Positions 23,243-35,118 of a stretch of 64,000 nt of DNA are shown one piece after another (the stretch's first letter is position 1; every line of letters starts with the position of its first letter). The notes below the pieces were generated by a model that searched no databases, had not been told where the DNA came from, and worked only from the letters and a program-made list of their open reading frames with translations. Source of the DNA: Mortierella sp. BCC40632 (lineage: Eukaryota; Mortierellomycota; Mortierellomycetes; Mortierellales; Mortierellaceae); contig WAEK01000015.1 in NCBI GenBank assembly GCA_011634665.1, positions 728,501 to 792,500 on the forward strand. Reading direction: 5' to 3'. A program made the translations under genes and the position numbers.

Positions 23243-24814
23243 TCACAAGTGATCGGTCCGAAGCTCAATCTTGGGATCCCTCGCTCCATGTTGGGGACCA
23301 CCATCGCCGAGGTCCCCGCCCAGCTTGCGAGTATCCACACGAGCCTCAAAAGTCACATCCTTCGTATCCTCCAATTTCCACCCCTCCATCGGAAAGTGTG
23401 CTCGGACTTCCAAGTGGTTCTGGCAGTTCTGACAACCCGACACGTGCCAGCGACTCAGGATAGCCTCCGTGCCCAGCAAAATCTTCTTGCCGGTCTTTAA
23501 TTTGGCCCAAGCCGAGATGACGAAGGAACCTCCAATCTTGGCGCGGTTGATATTGCTCACAGTCAGGATCGGCGCTGGGGCGACTGGTGAACCCCCAAGT
23601 GGTGGATCAGAGTCTTCGTAACTGTAGCCCAGGTTACTGATGCTGACGACATCCTCAGACGTGATGGCCTTCGCTGGGTCAGCTGGGCTATCAAACAGAT
23701 CCCTTTGCTTGAATGGATCAAGAGGGCTATTCATGGTGAGCCATGTGCCGCCCGCCACCCCGGGAGTGGGACCCTGGCTGTCGACAGAGTTGGTACCGGG
23801 GTACCCTTCGATGATCTCAAGCTTGTTGGGCTCTGGTTGCTTTTCCTGCCATCTCCAGAACATGAGGTCAATGAAGCAGTGGTGGAAGAAGAAGATCGGG
23901 TCAAAGGAGGCCGTGTCGTTCTCCCCCATGTCGCCATTGGCGCCGGCGATCTGGTCGGCGTTGTCCTCCTTGGGGACATCGAAGCCGCCAACAGCGAGGT
24001 GGATCGAGTTATGCGGAGACTCGAGGGACACGACGGTCTGAGAGTTGGTCTGGCGAGGAAGATCGTCGTTCCAGCGCTGAGCCGAGGTGGCGTTGGAGAA
24101 GACGGTGTAGTTAGGTGCATTGAGGCATGCCTTGAATTGGTCGTTGACGCCAGCATTGACCCATTGTCCGTCACTGTTTCTGAAGCGAGATTTGGTGAGC
24201 CAAGTGACGATGTTGTTGTTCAGCATCTGGTCTGTCTTTTCCTTTCCCAGATCATTCATTAACTTGTTGTGAGCGGAGGTAACCCTGATGTCGTGAGGAT
24301 TTCCAACAAGTCCTGAAAATGGGTAGCGGACTGTGCTATAGTTAGCGGGCTTGGTGTAGTCACCCTTTGGGTCGACCCTGTCGGTAATCTTGGCCTGGAA
24401 TGTGTAGGAGAACAGTGGGTTCGAGATTGGATTATTCGGGTCGTCAGAGAAGGTGTATTTCTCCTGGAGGAAAATTGGCGGAATACCATTCTCCAGGCTG
24501 AGATCCTCGGTCTCGTCCCAGTATGGCATGGTCACTGAAGGGTCAATGCTCTGGAGTGCTCTTTCGAGTCTGCGGACATAGGCGCGGTGCCATGTCGGGA
24601 AAAGGACATTGCCGTGGTTGCAATATCCTCCCCACCAGGAGGCATTTGCGTAGCCGGCTCCTCGGAATGGCTCGCCATGGTAGCCGGCGATGAGAAAGTA
24701 AGAGTTGGGGTCATCGACGGGAAGCTGCTGGATGGCGACAAAGGCCCTGACAAGGTTGTCCAACTCCGTGGTCGTGAGATGAAGGATGTTCTTTCTGGCT
24801 GGGAGCACAGTCAT
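23243..24814 (-). CDS. Tyrosinase (polyphenol oxidase) 2
   Basis: Intronless paralogue of tyrosinase 1, 523 aa from the Met at 24814. An in-frame Met at 24823 exists, but alignment with the other copy (LPxRKN near the start) favours 24814. All copper ligands are conserved: AGYHG, CNHG, FPTWHR, SPHNSIH and FFFHHCFID, plus the C-x-H cysteine. The core-end motif is LGYSYED, so the second tyrosine of the usual Y-x-Y is replaced. Tyrosinase 1 keeps it. The C-terminal domain ends at the equivalent of the first copy of the duplicated tail in tyrosinase 1. By eye the two proteins are about three-quarters identical, mosaic along their length. No signal peptide. Probably a phenol oxidase of pigment or phenolic metabolism. 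Confidence 0.95.
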   Translation of the reverse strand: MTVLPARKNILHLTTTELDNLVRAFVAIQQLPVDDPNSYFLIAGYHGEPFRGAGYANASWWGGYCNHGNVLFPTWHRAYVRRLERALQSIDPSVTMPYWDETEDLSLENGIPPIFLQEKYTFSDDPNNPISNPLFSYTFQAKITDRVDPKGDYTKPANYSTVRYPFSGLVGNPHDIRVTSAHNKLMNDLGKEKTDQMLNNNIVTWLTKSRFRNSDGQWVNAGVNDQFKACLNAPNYTVFSNATSAQRWNDDLPRQTNSQTVVSLESPHNSIHLAVGGFDVPKEDNADQIAGANGDMGENDTASFDPIFFFHHCFIDLMFWRWQEKQPEPNKLEIIEGYPGTNSVDSQGPTPGVAGGTWLTMNSPLDPFKQRDLFDSPADPAKAITSEDVVSISNLGYSYEDSDPPLGGSPVAPAPILTVSNINRAKIGGSFVISAWAKLKTGKKILLGTEAILSRWHVSGCQNCQNHLEVRAHFPMEGWKLEDTKDVTFEARVDTRKLGGDLGDGGPQHGARDPKIELRTDHL

Positions 24815-24911
24815 GGCAAGCATCGATGGCGGGTTTTGATTTGAATGTTTGATTTGGAAGAAGCGTGGACTGAGGACGATCAGAGAAATCTTGGAGGCTC
24901 TTGGATCGCCA

Positions 24912-24919
24912 TATTTATA
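24912..24919 (-). promoter_or_regulatory. TATA box of tyrosinase 2
   Basis: TATAAATA on the minus strand, 98 bp from the preferred ATG, matching the tyrosinase 1 promoter. Confidence 0.7.
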
Positions 24920-26469
24920 GTGTTGGCCGCGCTGTCATTCTAACCATGGCAAGTCCTTTATTCATCCGCTGTACGCCAGGTCAACAATCCACAATAGCCT
25001 CCTGTAGATGTCTGTACCAACTCAAAATAGCCATGTAAAAACGGATGATTCCCTCAAAAGGCGAGGTTACAGAGCTATCGTAGACTACTAGACTGTTGAA
25101 ACGATACATATTCTATTCGATCATGCTTCTGCTACGGAGACCGAGCTCTCGGTAGGATCACCCATACCACTCGCCCCAACCAACACCTTTTCGACCATTG
25201 CTCAAGCTGCCTGTTAGTTAGTACACTATTTGCTCATCGCGAAAAACCACAAGGCGGGCCATGCAAGGCAAGGCGACAAGGCGAATTACACAAGGAAAAT
25301 AACAGCACTAGATAGAAAGAAAAAGTTCGTGGGAAGAACGGTATGACAAAGGACTTCTGAAGGAAGGATCAAAGAATAAGATTCAGGGGTAACCGAGAGT
25401 GTGGGGACTAAGACACTCCAGTAAGATCCAATGCTCAGGATCCTTGCGCTTTTTCACTTTTTTGTCTTTTTCAGCCTCATCTCACGCATGAACGGGCACG
25501 GTTAGAGTTTTGTTGGCCTTGTATGAATGCAGATTCTTTGGTAATCTGTCTGTGATGCAAAATTTCCGTTGAAGGACGAATGAGAGAAAAGCATAAGAAA
25601 AGGGAAGGTAGACTACGTGGATAGCATGCAATGAGAAGCATACCATGGTTGGGTAATCCAGAGACAGAAGGGGAAGATTACCATAGCGTATGCACAAGGA
25701 AGGAAGCACGAGTTGGAGAGTCCATAAAGCATTCGATCTAGGACGTTGGTAGATTTTGACCATATCTGATAGCATTGGTCTGTTTCCGCCAAGGGTTTAG
25801 CGCCCATGCATCTTGCATAGAGAACTTCTTAGTACCTAGCAGAACGCTAAGGGATCAACACTCGTGCTTCTTACAGAGAGTCTATACGACAAGAGGCGAA
25901 TAAAAGGCGAAGAATAAGATTCAAGGGAATCGAGAGCGAGCCTCGGAGGCTGAACTTTTACATTTCTCCTCTTCAACACCCTCCCTAGACCATGACCTCG
26001 CACTGTTCGATTCTATTCCGTCTTGCATGAATGGAAGTCCTTTGACACCAATTAGGCACCAAGAAATTTTCTTTTAAAGATGCATGAAGGCAGATCCTTT
26101 GGTATCCTCTAAGGAGAGTGACAAGTTTCTCGGAGAGTGTATGTGCACCGTGGTGAGTCTCTTCAACTGCCTTGATGGTTAGTTTGTCTATCAAACCGTT
26201 TCTGAGAAAAAACAAGTCTACTCACTCAGAAGGCAGTGATGGATAAATTTGATACTACACATAAGATTATAAACTCCTCACCTAGCTCTCCAGTGATGAC
26301 TGTAGACCCAAGTGCCTCAGAGGCTTTAGACACCAAACACGAAGGCTGCAAGATGTTTACGTCTTTCTTTGAGCTCTGACTCAGATATGAGATGTGATGG
26401 TATATCCTTGAGATGTTCTAGACTACAGAATGCCTAGTCATAGAATAAAGTAAATAGTGATGAGGTATG

Positions 26470-26745
26470 GGGACTTGCACTCTTCAAGTTCGATTGTAGT
26501 TGGAAGTGAAATATGTGGATGTCCCATTCTGGCACATTGCCTTCAATAGATTTCCTTAGGATCTCTTTGAAGCACTCGGCATTTCTTCCCACCGGGCTAT
26601 TTACTCATGGGTGATACGGCGTGCTGAGGCGGCGAACTATTATCAACTTTTTAGTCAGAGCTCTCGCGATGTGGTCGACAAATTCCTTCCCGTTGTTACT
26701 TTGGATGATCTTTGGAGATCCAATGGAACAAACCAATCCGAATAA
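26470..26745 (-). pseudogene. Integrase core remnant (unit B)
   Basis: Minus-strand frames give DNGKEFVDHI and, after a frame change, VERNAECFKEILRKS, as in the retroviral-type integrase catalytic core. Stops are present. It is the counterpart of the piece at 22390-22640. Confidence 0.65.
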
Positions 26746-27101
26746 GAAGCAGTTTGTTTTTCGATTGCCTTTTAGAACACAGAAAGATTACATACATCAA
26801 AAACCACAATATGTTTCCTTTGGGAATTTCAGGAAGTGTGACCATGTCAATGGCCTTGTGTTCACCAGGTAGAGATGCATGAATGACTCTAAAGTGCTAA
26901 CACACTCTGTATTGTTGTATCCACTATAAACATGGTTCTGTCGTTTCGGACAATTGTAAACCTTTCTTATGTAAAGTATCTACAGTTTCATTGACTCTCA
27001 AGTGGTTAAATCATGAACCTCTTTCAATAAGCTGAGTAGTTCATTTTTCGAAAGTACAGGTTTAGCCGGGTCTTTGTCCTGCATGGCATGAGTGTACAGT
27101 T

Positions 27102-27137
<36 letters not shown>

Positions 27138-27249
27138 AGTCATTATACTCCTTGCCTCGAGGATGACCTCTTCAACACCTCAGTCGGCAACTTAGCCTCC
27201 TCTTATTCTCGATCTACTCTTGTTGCTTGTACAGCTACACAGCTGCTAC

Positions 27250-27600
27250 TTGCTAACTGGTCGACAAGCTGTCTCGAATTTCATCTTTGCTTATGATCCA
27301 TAGATCCTCAGGGAATGTCCTTGAGAAAGCCTCAGGAATGATGTTTCGAGCTCTTGATCCATGAATACAAGTAAAGTCAAAGTTCAACAAGGCTTCTTTC
27401 CAGTTGGTATTAGTCTGTGGCAATTCCTTCAGTTCATTCATGTAGGCGAGCGGCCTGTGATCCGAGTAAAGCGCAAACTCTCTGCTTCAAATAAAGCAGT
27501 GAAGCTTTCTGCAAGCATATACAATACCTAAAAGCTCTATCTTGTAGACGATATTTTTCTTTTCATGGTGTTTCAAAGTTCTAGTAACGAATGAGGTATA
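27250..27600 (-). pseudogene. RNase H domain remnant
   Basis: Minus-strand translation shows TSFVTRTLKHHEKKNIVYKI and ELLGIVYACRKLH. After an in-frame stop it continues with YSDHRPLAYMNEL and later FDFTCIHGSRARN and IIPEAFSR. These match the gypsy RNase H pattern (E..EL, then TDH..L, then a DALSR-like end). Confidence 0.7.
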
Positions 27601-27959
27601 TCTGATATCAGGCTTACCATCTAGTCTTACTACAATTTGAAAGAGAACTACTACAATCGCTAGATTCGAAGCATCCTTGGTATACTAAAACCCCAGAGAA
27701 TATCACGATAGGCGAGTCCATCATCAGCTGTTTAAGAATCTCAAAACATCTGAGCTATAGATCATCTAGCTTAACTTCTCGTCCATAGATCCGAGTATAC
27801 CTAAAGGCACAGCCAGTATACTGTTTTATCCCTGAAGTAATTGGATACTCCAAGATACCTTTGTATCATCTTAGCATTCGTGGGTGGAGAACAATTTTTT
27901 GTATTGGTGATCTTACCACAATCTATCCTCCTTCCCCTGTTTGGTTATTTGACTCTGCA

Positions 27960-28140
27960 ACATAGTTTACGTGTGAAAGAAGCACGATTTCTCTTTGTTA
28001 ATGGTTAGCTTGGATTGGTGAGGCCCCTTATGACCCGTCTTACGTGATGTAGGTGCTCCTCAGTGGGGTCGGAGTAAACTATCACACCGTCCACATAGAA
28101 GGATGAGAACGGAGATTCTCTAAAGATATGTGACCTGCCT
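27960..28140 (-). pseudogene. Reverse transcriptase catalytic-box remnant
   Basis: Minus strand reads FYVDGVIVYSDPTEEHLHHV at about 28100-28040, the RT YxDD box region with its usual downstream EEH..HV. The second aspartate is glycine (YVDG, 28086-28097), so this copy could not be catalytic. A stop follows, then LTKRN-type sequence in shifted frames. Confidence 0.75.
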
Positions 28141-29939
28141 CTCTAGACCACACTCGTCACGAGCTAAAGACCAAATGGGTACACACAAAAATGTTTTGTT
28201 TGTTGTTGGTAAATGCTGTGAACTTCTGGCAGTTTCTTTAGGCAGCGGACTGCATGCTGATACCCCCAGCCAGCCTACTCAGCAACGTGGTGAAGATGGA
28301 AGTCCTTGCACCGCCTATCTAGATTATAGAAGAATGGTCTCTATCAGTCTTTGCTTGCATTTCATGTCCTCGACAAACTTTTCATTCTTTCGAAAAGATG
28401 GTAACAGAATGGTACGAGCGGTCCGTCAGCCCTTTTCCTCTCCCTTCAGTAGTGGTAATGGCGATGAACAGGAGACCCCCCCCCCACTACAAGCCATAGA
28501 GCCGTGGGGAGTGTTTGATCAGAGTCGGCTATATCATGCTCTACTCGCTCATACAGGACGAAAGGGCTGCTCTCAGCCCTCTCCAGTCAGTTGGCTGCCT
28601 TTCTTCTAACTTATGTCCTGATACGATCCAAACGGTGTTGGCTCTCTACCTCAAGCTCCTTGCCCCTCGGAGGATCTTTTTGACAAAAGAGTATCTAAAG
28701 CGTGGATCTTGGCGTGTCCGATATCTCAGAGCAGCCGCCTTCAGTCTAGTCTTTGGCTAATCCTGAACAAGAGATGAAGAACAGGAGAACGTAGGATATG
28801 ATTGGGAAGCGAAATCAAGAAGAACTCAAGAATGAAGGTAACCGAATGCTCCGCTCCAGGTGTATGGAGATGAGACGATTGGCAATGGCTTTTTGGTCCT
28901 CGACTCTATCAGGTTCCCACTCAACACCTCTTCACATACTCCAACTTTTACGCCACCTTTGTTTTCTTCAGCACCTCTGGGCGCTCAAACGACACTAGGA
29001 CATATCGAGGCCTTTGACCAACCGATCCTAATAGTTAGTCAGCCTGATCTTTCCCTTTTTTTTCGAGTCTTGTGGGCCAGGTATGGACGGCATTGCTCGC
29101 CTTATTCTTTGTGTCCTCGGAACCGAGCCTACCCTTCTCCATAAACTTCAACAACCACATCTGGGAGCTTCATTTTCCTTATTGTCGCACCAGGGCTTGC
29201 AGAATAATCAGTCGTGAGCCTTTGGCTCCATGAGGATGGCAACTTTATATTTTGTCAAGGTAGGGCGCTTCTCAACAATTCTGAGGACAGATCCCGATCT
29301 TGAGGACCTATTTATTGAATTATGCATAGACCCAGCGCATTAGATTGGTTCATTTCTCTTGATGGTGGCATTGTCCTATCCTTTCCGGTTACTCACATTA
29401 GTACCTGGCAAATCATTGCCATCTTGGACCCATCCTTTTCCATGTCGAGCTCTTCTTTATCCCCTACCACTTCATTGTAGTTCACAGGATCCGAACTTGC
29501 TGTCATTGACTCGAGTTCTACAGGCATCTATCTCAAAGATCTTTTTACCGTGCTCTGTTCGAGGCTCTTCCTGGCGCACACTAGTTATTGAACGAGCACT
29601 GGCGCATTCCTTGTACAGGCTCGGTTGAACTCCAGTCTGAGATCGGTCCCCAGGTCCATTCTACTCCCTTTGTGTCTCTGTTGGTCCTTACTGTCCTCGT
29701 CCTTACCCTCGCTTTCCCTCTAACTCTGATCCCAATTTAGTCCTGGAAAAGATCAGTAACACAAAGGATGACACTGGATGGCTCGAGGAACCCATGAACC
29801 AAGAAATAGTTTATGGGAGTTCATCCTGTACTATCCTTTTGGAAACCATTTTCTTGTGAACAGTGTAGACTATCTTTGATTTTTCGGAGCCGGGGCTTGA
29901 GCAGGGGTTTGCCTCTTTAAGATTGTTGTGTGTGTGTGT

Positions 29940-30017
29940 AAGTTTTACTTTTGTCTCCCGCGCGTCCCTTCGTCTTATGTGGAAAGTGCCTCCACAACAA
30001 ATATAGAAAGTGAACAA
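29940..30017 (-). pseudogene. Possible gag zinc-knuckle remnant
   Basis: Minus strand reads FYICCGGTFHIRRRDARET, resembling a CCHC knuckle (C-x2-C-x4-H-x4-C) with displaced or lost cysteines. Its place upstream of RT supports the idea; similarity alone is weak. Confidence 0.35.
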
Positions 30018-31160
30018 AAAAAATTGGTCGTTCTTGATTGCTGTTTCCCTGTCATACTAACTGTTTTTAAATGCAACAGAAAATAAAACTGACTGTCAAC
30101 TATGGTCGGCAGAGTAAAGGTCGATCTTCATAAAAGAGACGCCTCGAAGATCCCTCTCGAAACTCTGCTGGCAAAATAAATTCTATTGTTTGCATCGCAA
30201 GTTCATGTCCCTGCAACTGGGATCATGTCCTTGTTTCCGCAGCAGCCCCTGAAAGTGAAATGGTCGGACCAGAACTTGTGATAGATGGCTGATTAGGATC
30301 TTCAGTTGGCTCCTCCTATACTCACAATGGCCCCAGTCGAGCTGTAAAAAGTACAGTCGCATACAGTGTCATTATGAATCAATATCCTCTGTGAATGAGA
30401 TCCAAATCCTCTGTAGGAGAACGACCCTGTCGCCCGTGGATTTGGGACATCATTTGTTGGCGTAGAGATTAAGACAAAGTAACAGCAAAGATATTGGGCA
30501 CTTGAGCTGTGGGTCCTTGACTTTAAACCATTTGGTAATACAAGTCTTGTGAAAGCAGTGTCAGCGGCTCTTGAGTATGGAGGGCGGGCAGAGCAGAGCA
30601 GAGCTTGGGCTGTTATTGGTCACTTGCCCAGGACAGGAGCACACGCGCTCCTGCCAGGATAGTCTAGCACGGACTCAATTTTCCGCCCAGGCCTACAAAT
30701 TTTACAAAGAATACGATACCATGGATACACACTGCTCTCTTTACATCTGCACATGCGCACGAAGGGACCAAGCCAAAGGCGACCAGGGTCACTGCGTCAC
30801 TCCCAGTCGGTATGTGTCCTGTTGCAAGACTCTTTGTCTCTTTGCTATGACCTCCCCCCTCCCCTCCTTCCACTGTCTCCTCCTCTCTCTTCCTCTCTTT
30901 CTGCTCTCACCCGTGGGTTGTGCTGGACAGGGATATGTGGATTCTGGTACAATACATGATGGTGGAGGGTCTAACTTACCTACTAGTTGAAACGAAGGCA
31001 CTGTGTTCCCCAATGAGCCTTTTATTTTATTTTCACCTGCTGCTTTTGGCTTATCCAGTGTCTGAACACGGGGAGCATGGCGCCAAGTTGAGAGCCATAA
31101 TACTCGGCGATATGCTGGGAAGGAGGTTAGACTATGCACTTTAGTCAGGAATGAGGTTCC

Positions 31161-31206
<46 letters not shown>
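31161..31206. repeat. (CT)n microsatellite
   Basis: About 20 CT units followed by a duplicated CCTAATCTCT element. Confidence 0.9.
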
Positions 31207-31208
<2 letters not shown>

Positions 31209-32828
31209 ATCTCTCCTAATCTCCCCTTCTAGCAGGCAATAAAGACGAATAGGCAAGGTGGTGGCTAGAATGGAGCCAGTATAGAGAAAATCTCGGCTGT
31301 TTGATTCTCCTTTTTCTCTTCGTTTTGGTGCAACGGTGCTGTTGAAGGACAAGTACCCTTTGGGCCGAGGTACTTCTTTGGGAACCCCGGCACCTGAACA
31401 AACTGAGATTGTCTTTCTCCACAGGCAACAGATGGGTAGGGGTAGGGGTGGGGAGGTGGGAAAGGAGGCGGGAGAAAGAGAGAGTAACAGTTACTGTCGA
31501 GAGAAATAGAAAGAAAGGCGGCAAGGGGAGAGAGAGCGAAAGAGAGAGAGAGTGTGTGTGTTTATGTGTGTGTTAGAGAAGCGGAGAATCGAATTATGGT
31601 TTTATCTCTCACCCCCGGTTCACTTCAGATCGACGGTGGGGACGAACTGGAGAGTGAGAGAGGAGTTCACCAACAAGGCAGTGCTCTCAGAACAGGGAGA
31701 AAGGAAAAAAGAGAATGAACACCCTTCTCTCCTGCCCTTCGTCTCTCCATCCTTAACACTGGACAAATCGCGATTTTAACAACCTTCTCTCATCCTCAGA
31801 CCCGTTGATGACCGACATGTGTCCTCCATCAACCCCGTCCAGGGCGGAACATCGGGCGGGCAAAACTGTATGTTTGTTTCTAGTAGTTAGAACCGATTTT
31901 TAGGCACGGAGTGAGAGAGCGAAAAGAAAGAATGAGCGTCCAAGGCTGATGCGTGGGTTGGACAGGGCCATTGAAACACGTCCATCGTGCATGGTGCATA
32001 GACTTGTCTGGCTGTTCCAATGTTCCGCCGTGTACCCGCGCCATCCTGGAAAATGGGGATGGGGAGCAGGGAATAAAGAAGTGTCACCATCGCCTACATG
32101 GCTGTCAGCGCCTTCCTGATTCTTCCACTCCTCTCCTCTTCTTGGGGTTAAGAATGGAGAAAGCGAGGAAAAGCGGTGAGAAATAAAGAAATAAAGAAGC
32201 GAGAGAAGGAGGTGAGTGGAAGTGAAGGACAGCGCGGACTTGATTGGCCATCCTGTGCTCTCAACCGAAAAAAAAGAAAAGAGTCGACAACGGTGACCGG
32301 GGCGGGAAGAAAAATAGAAGCCGGCGACCAGGTGCTATGCTTGACAAGCTTTGTAGCGGTTGACCTGTGTCGCTTTTTTATTTATTTTTTGAACCAACAA
32401 GTAAGAATAAGGGGGTCATGAATGATGCTTGAGAGAGAGCAAAGACAGCCGTTGGACTTGAAGTGCCTGAGCTGAGCATCTGGCTTCTGTAAGCAGGTAA
32501 ACCGAATCGAATTATGTCTAGCCCCAGTGAGGCGCAAAGTGGGGAGCAAGCTGGGGGAGCAACAGAATAATAATAACAAAAAAAAAAAAAAAAAAGGCGC
32601 GGATTCAGGGCAGGCGGGTAGGTTGACAGGCAAGGAAGGCGTGCTCTCTTTGGCGGTTGGTCTCTGTGTTGACTCTCGCTCCCTCGGTCGCTCTTGGCTC
32701 TCAGGAGACACGCTGCTCGCCACAAGCGTCTGTCTCGAAGACGCGATGTGATGGATGACGACGGGGAGCAGAGCGAGAGCGCAAAGAGCGAGTAAAGAGG
32801 GAGAAAGAGAGAGCAGAGGAGGGGAGAG

Positions 32829-32829
<1 letters not shown>

Positions 32830-32881
<52 letters not shown>
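32830..32881. repeat. (GA)n microsatellite
   Basis: About 25 uninterrupted GA units. It produces Ser-Leu ORFs on the minus strand and Arg-Glu ORFs on the plus strand, which are artefacts. Confidence 0.95.
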
Positions 32882-32882
<1 letters not shown>

Positions 32883-32983
32883 ACAAGCACCGACACACAC
32901 CACCACGTTTTCCTCTGAGAGAGTATTTTCCCCTCCCTCTGTAAATGACCGTACACCACCACACACACTCTCTCTTTTTTTTG

Positions 32984-33016
<33 letters not shown>

Positions 33017-35118
33017 CCTCTCTTCTTCTCTCTCCCCTCTCCACTCTTCTCAATTATGGGTTGCTAGAAGACGCCCATTGTCCACAGGTGAGTATTATTG
33101 GTCTTTCTCCTTCCTCTCTCTCTCTCTCTCTCTCTTTCTTTCTCTCTCTCTTTTCTCCTTTGCATTCCATTCCATTCCCTGTCTGTTCTGCCCCCATCCC
33201 CGGTTGTGCAGCCACCACTGCCTGTGTGCCGCCGCCTCCTTTTCCCTCTCCCCTTGCATCGCCCGACTTCCATCTCTGCCTTCCATCTCATCTTTCATCT
33301 CTGTACGCTCATCCACACCCGCCACATTCTATCCTCCTCTTCTCCTTCTCTCTCTCACACACTCTTCTTCTCTTTCACTCCTCTCTTTTCCATCTCTCGG
33401 CCCTAATTCTCATTCGATAAGTCCCGTCAGGAACACTTCCCCATTGGCTACAACAGCCACTTGCATGTCCCCATCCTACCCGTCATCTCGCCCCTCTACC
33501 GAACCTGCCCACCTCGCCTACGCAGAATAGCCAGAAAATAAGAAAAGTTTGAAGTGAAAGAGGAAAAAAAATCTCCGTTGCAGTCCAGTACCGTCCCTTG
33601 GTCTGCTCAACTCTCCAGGTACTGCTCGTGTTCGTGTTCGTGCTCGTATTCGTGTGTCAAGGCCGAAGCTGTGCCTTCCTCGCTTGCACAGGTCGCCTTT
33701 CTACCTTCCTGTCTTCCTGCTTCCCTTCCCTTTTCCTTCTCCTCTTTCTCTTCATCCTCCAACTACCCAGAGACCCAGAGACTTTGTTTATCTCTATCCC
33801 CCTCCCCTTCCTTCCTGTGGAGCAGCCGGGGAGTGCCTCGCTTACCACATCAAGTACATACTGTCTCCCTACATTCTACTCGCCCGAGCGACCATTATCT
33901 CGTCGGCAGACCCTTGCCGCAGATGAAGGGTCCCTTTTTTTTTCTTATCATTTCATTGTCTGTTCAGAATAGAAGGAGCATCCTCAAAGGCAGGTGTTCA
34001 TTACTTTGAGCTCTAGGCACCTGCTTTTTGTTTCTATTCCTGTTGGCTCTCTCTCTCTCTCTCTTTTTTTTTTTTTTTTTTTTTTTACGCATTCAAACGC
34101 ACTCCTGGGCAGATGTTGCCAACCCCGATGGTTTTTCTTTGTTCTCTTTCAGCCTTCTGTTGACTTGGGGAGCATAGTCCAACTGTTCGGCAGCCTTCAT
34201 TTGCTCGACCCTTTCTCTTTCTCCCTGCCTGCAGGTCGTATTTTTGCTTTGACCCGCCTCACAGGCAAAAGGCGGCCTCTCTGTTATCGTGACGAGGTCG
34301 CACATCGCTTCAAGGATGGCCCGACAAGGAGTCTTTGTCGGCATTGGTTCCTTAACCCGAGCTGGGAGCTCTGTTCTCGGTGCGGTGACGAGCTACTGTG
34401 CTCTATCCACCAGAGTGACAGGGACACCTGCCTCCTTGTTGCAGCAAACGGCGGAGGATAATCGCCTGGACATTGGGTCGAGAGCATTGACGGTGGTAGG
34501 GGAAAGGAGTTAAGAAGTGCGGATTAGCGACAGAACAGCCCTCCCACTGTTAAACCAGGAAGGACACCAATTGTCATCAGTGGCTCAAACAGGATGCATC
34601 TCTTTAGCGCAATGGGAACAGGAACTTGGGCATCCAGGGTTTCATCCGACCGGGGATGTATTCTCTGGATGAGCTGCTGGGATTCTTCATCATTCCTTCA
34701 GATGCTCTAGTCTCTCCTCTCTCTCTCTCTCTCTCTTTCCTTCTCTCTTTCTCTCTCAACCTGTTTGTGTTCAAGTGGAGACACACGCGCAAACAAGCGC
34801 TTAAGCAAGAGAGCTTTATTTGCCAACTGATCCAAATTACCTCTTTGACCTTGTACAACCACTGTGCATGGGCTACATTTTGGCTTTTCCATACTAGACC
34901 CCCATTTTCCAAGCAGCCGTTCAATCTTGTTCTCTGGCCAGACTCCACAGACTCAATCTTTCTTCCTCCCCCACTCGACAGTCCGCCCCCCTCTCCTTGA
35001 GCTCGGACAGCAATCATAATCAGTACACAATACACACAGCCTTCGAGTCTGTTCCTGCAGAGAGCGCCCACTGCAGGCATTAATATAACCACGACCCACC
35101 TCTGGAGGGCGAAGGACC

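Larger units (their letters stand above)
22862..26905. repeat. Tandem duplication, unit B (with tyrosinase 2)
   Basis: Direct repeat of 18616-22845 in the same orientation, slightly shorter because the 3' extension of tyrosinase 1 is missing. On its right side homology ends where the retroelement continues into RNase H. Confidence 0.85.
25937..30017 (-). mobile_element. Decayed Ty3/gypsy-like retrotransposon
   Basis: On the minus strand the pieces appear in the order possible gag zinc knuckle (about 30000), reverse transcriptase (about 28130), RNase H (27600-27250) and integrase (26745-26470). RT-RH before IN is the Ty3/gypsy order. Many stops and frame changes separate the pieces and no long ORF survives. 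28130-29800 lies where protease and the RT N-terminus would be, but I cannot identify them. No clear 5' LTR was seen beyond 30017. Confidence 0.7.
30018..35118. other. 5.1-kb region with no assignable gene
   Basis: 30.0-31.1 kb is ordinary-complexity DNA without a domain. 31.1-34.1 kb is dominated by CT/GA arrays and a poly-T tract. A strong donor-like CACAG|GTGAGT occurs at 33088, and a 66-codon plus-strand ORF starts at ATG 34316, so a spliced transcript with a CT-rich leader is possible, but I do not recognise the peptide. The last 600 bp presumably hold the promoter of the gene at 35119. Confidence 0.5.

Noticed and set aside
28130..28609. 159-aa plus-strand ORF
   Set aside because: Lies across the decayed retroelement on the opposite strand; no recognisable domain.
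32378..33420. ORFs of about 200 aa on both strands
   Set aside because: Driven by the (GA)n/(CT)n tracts; the sequence is repetitive and the frames overlap each other.
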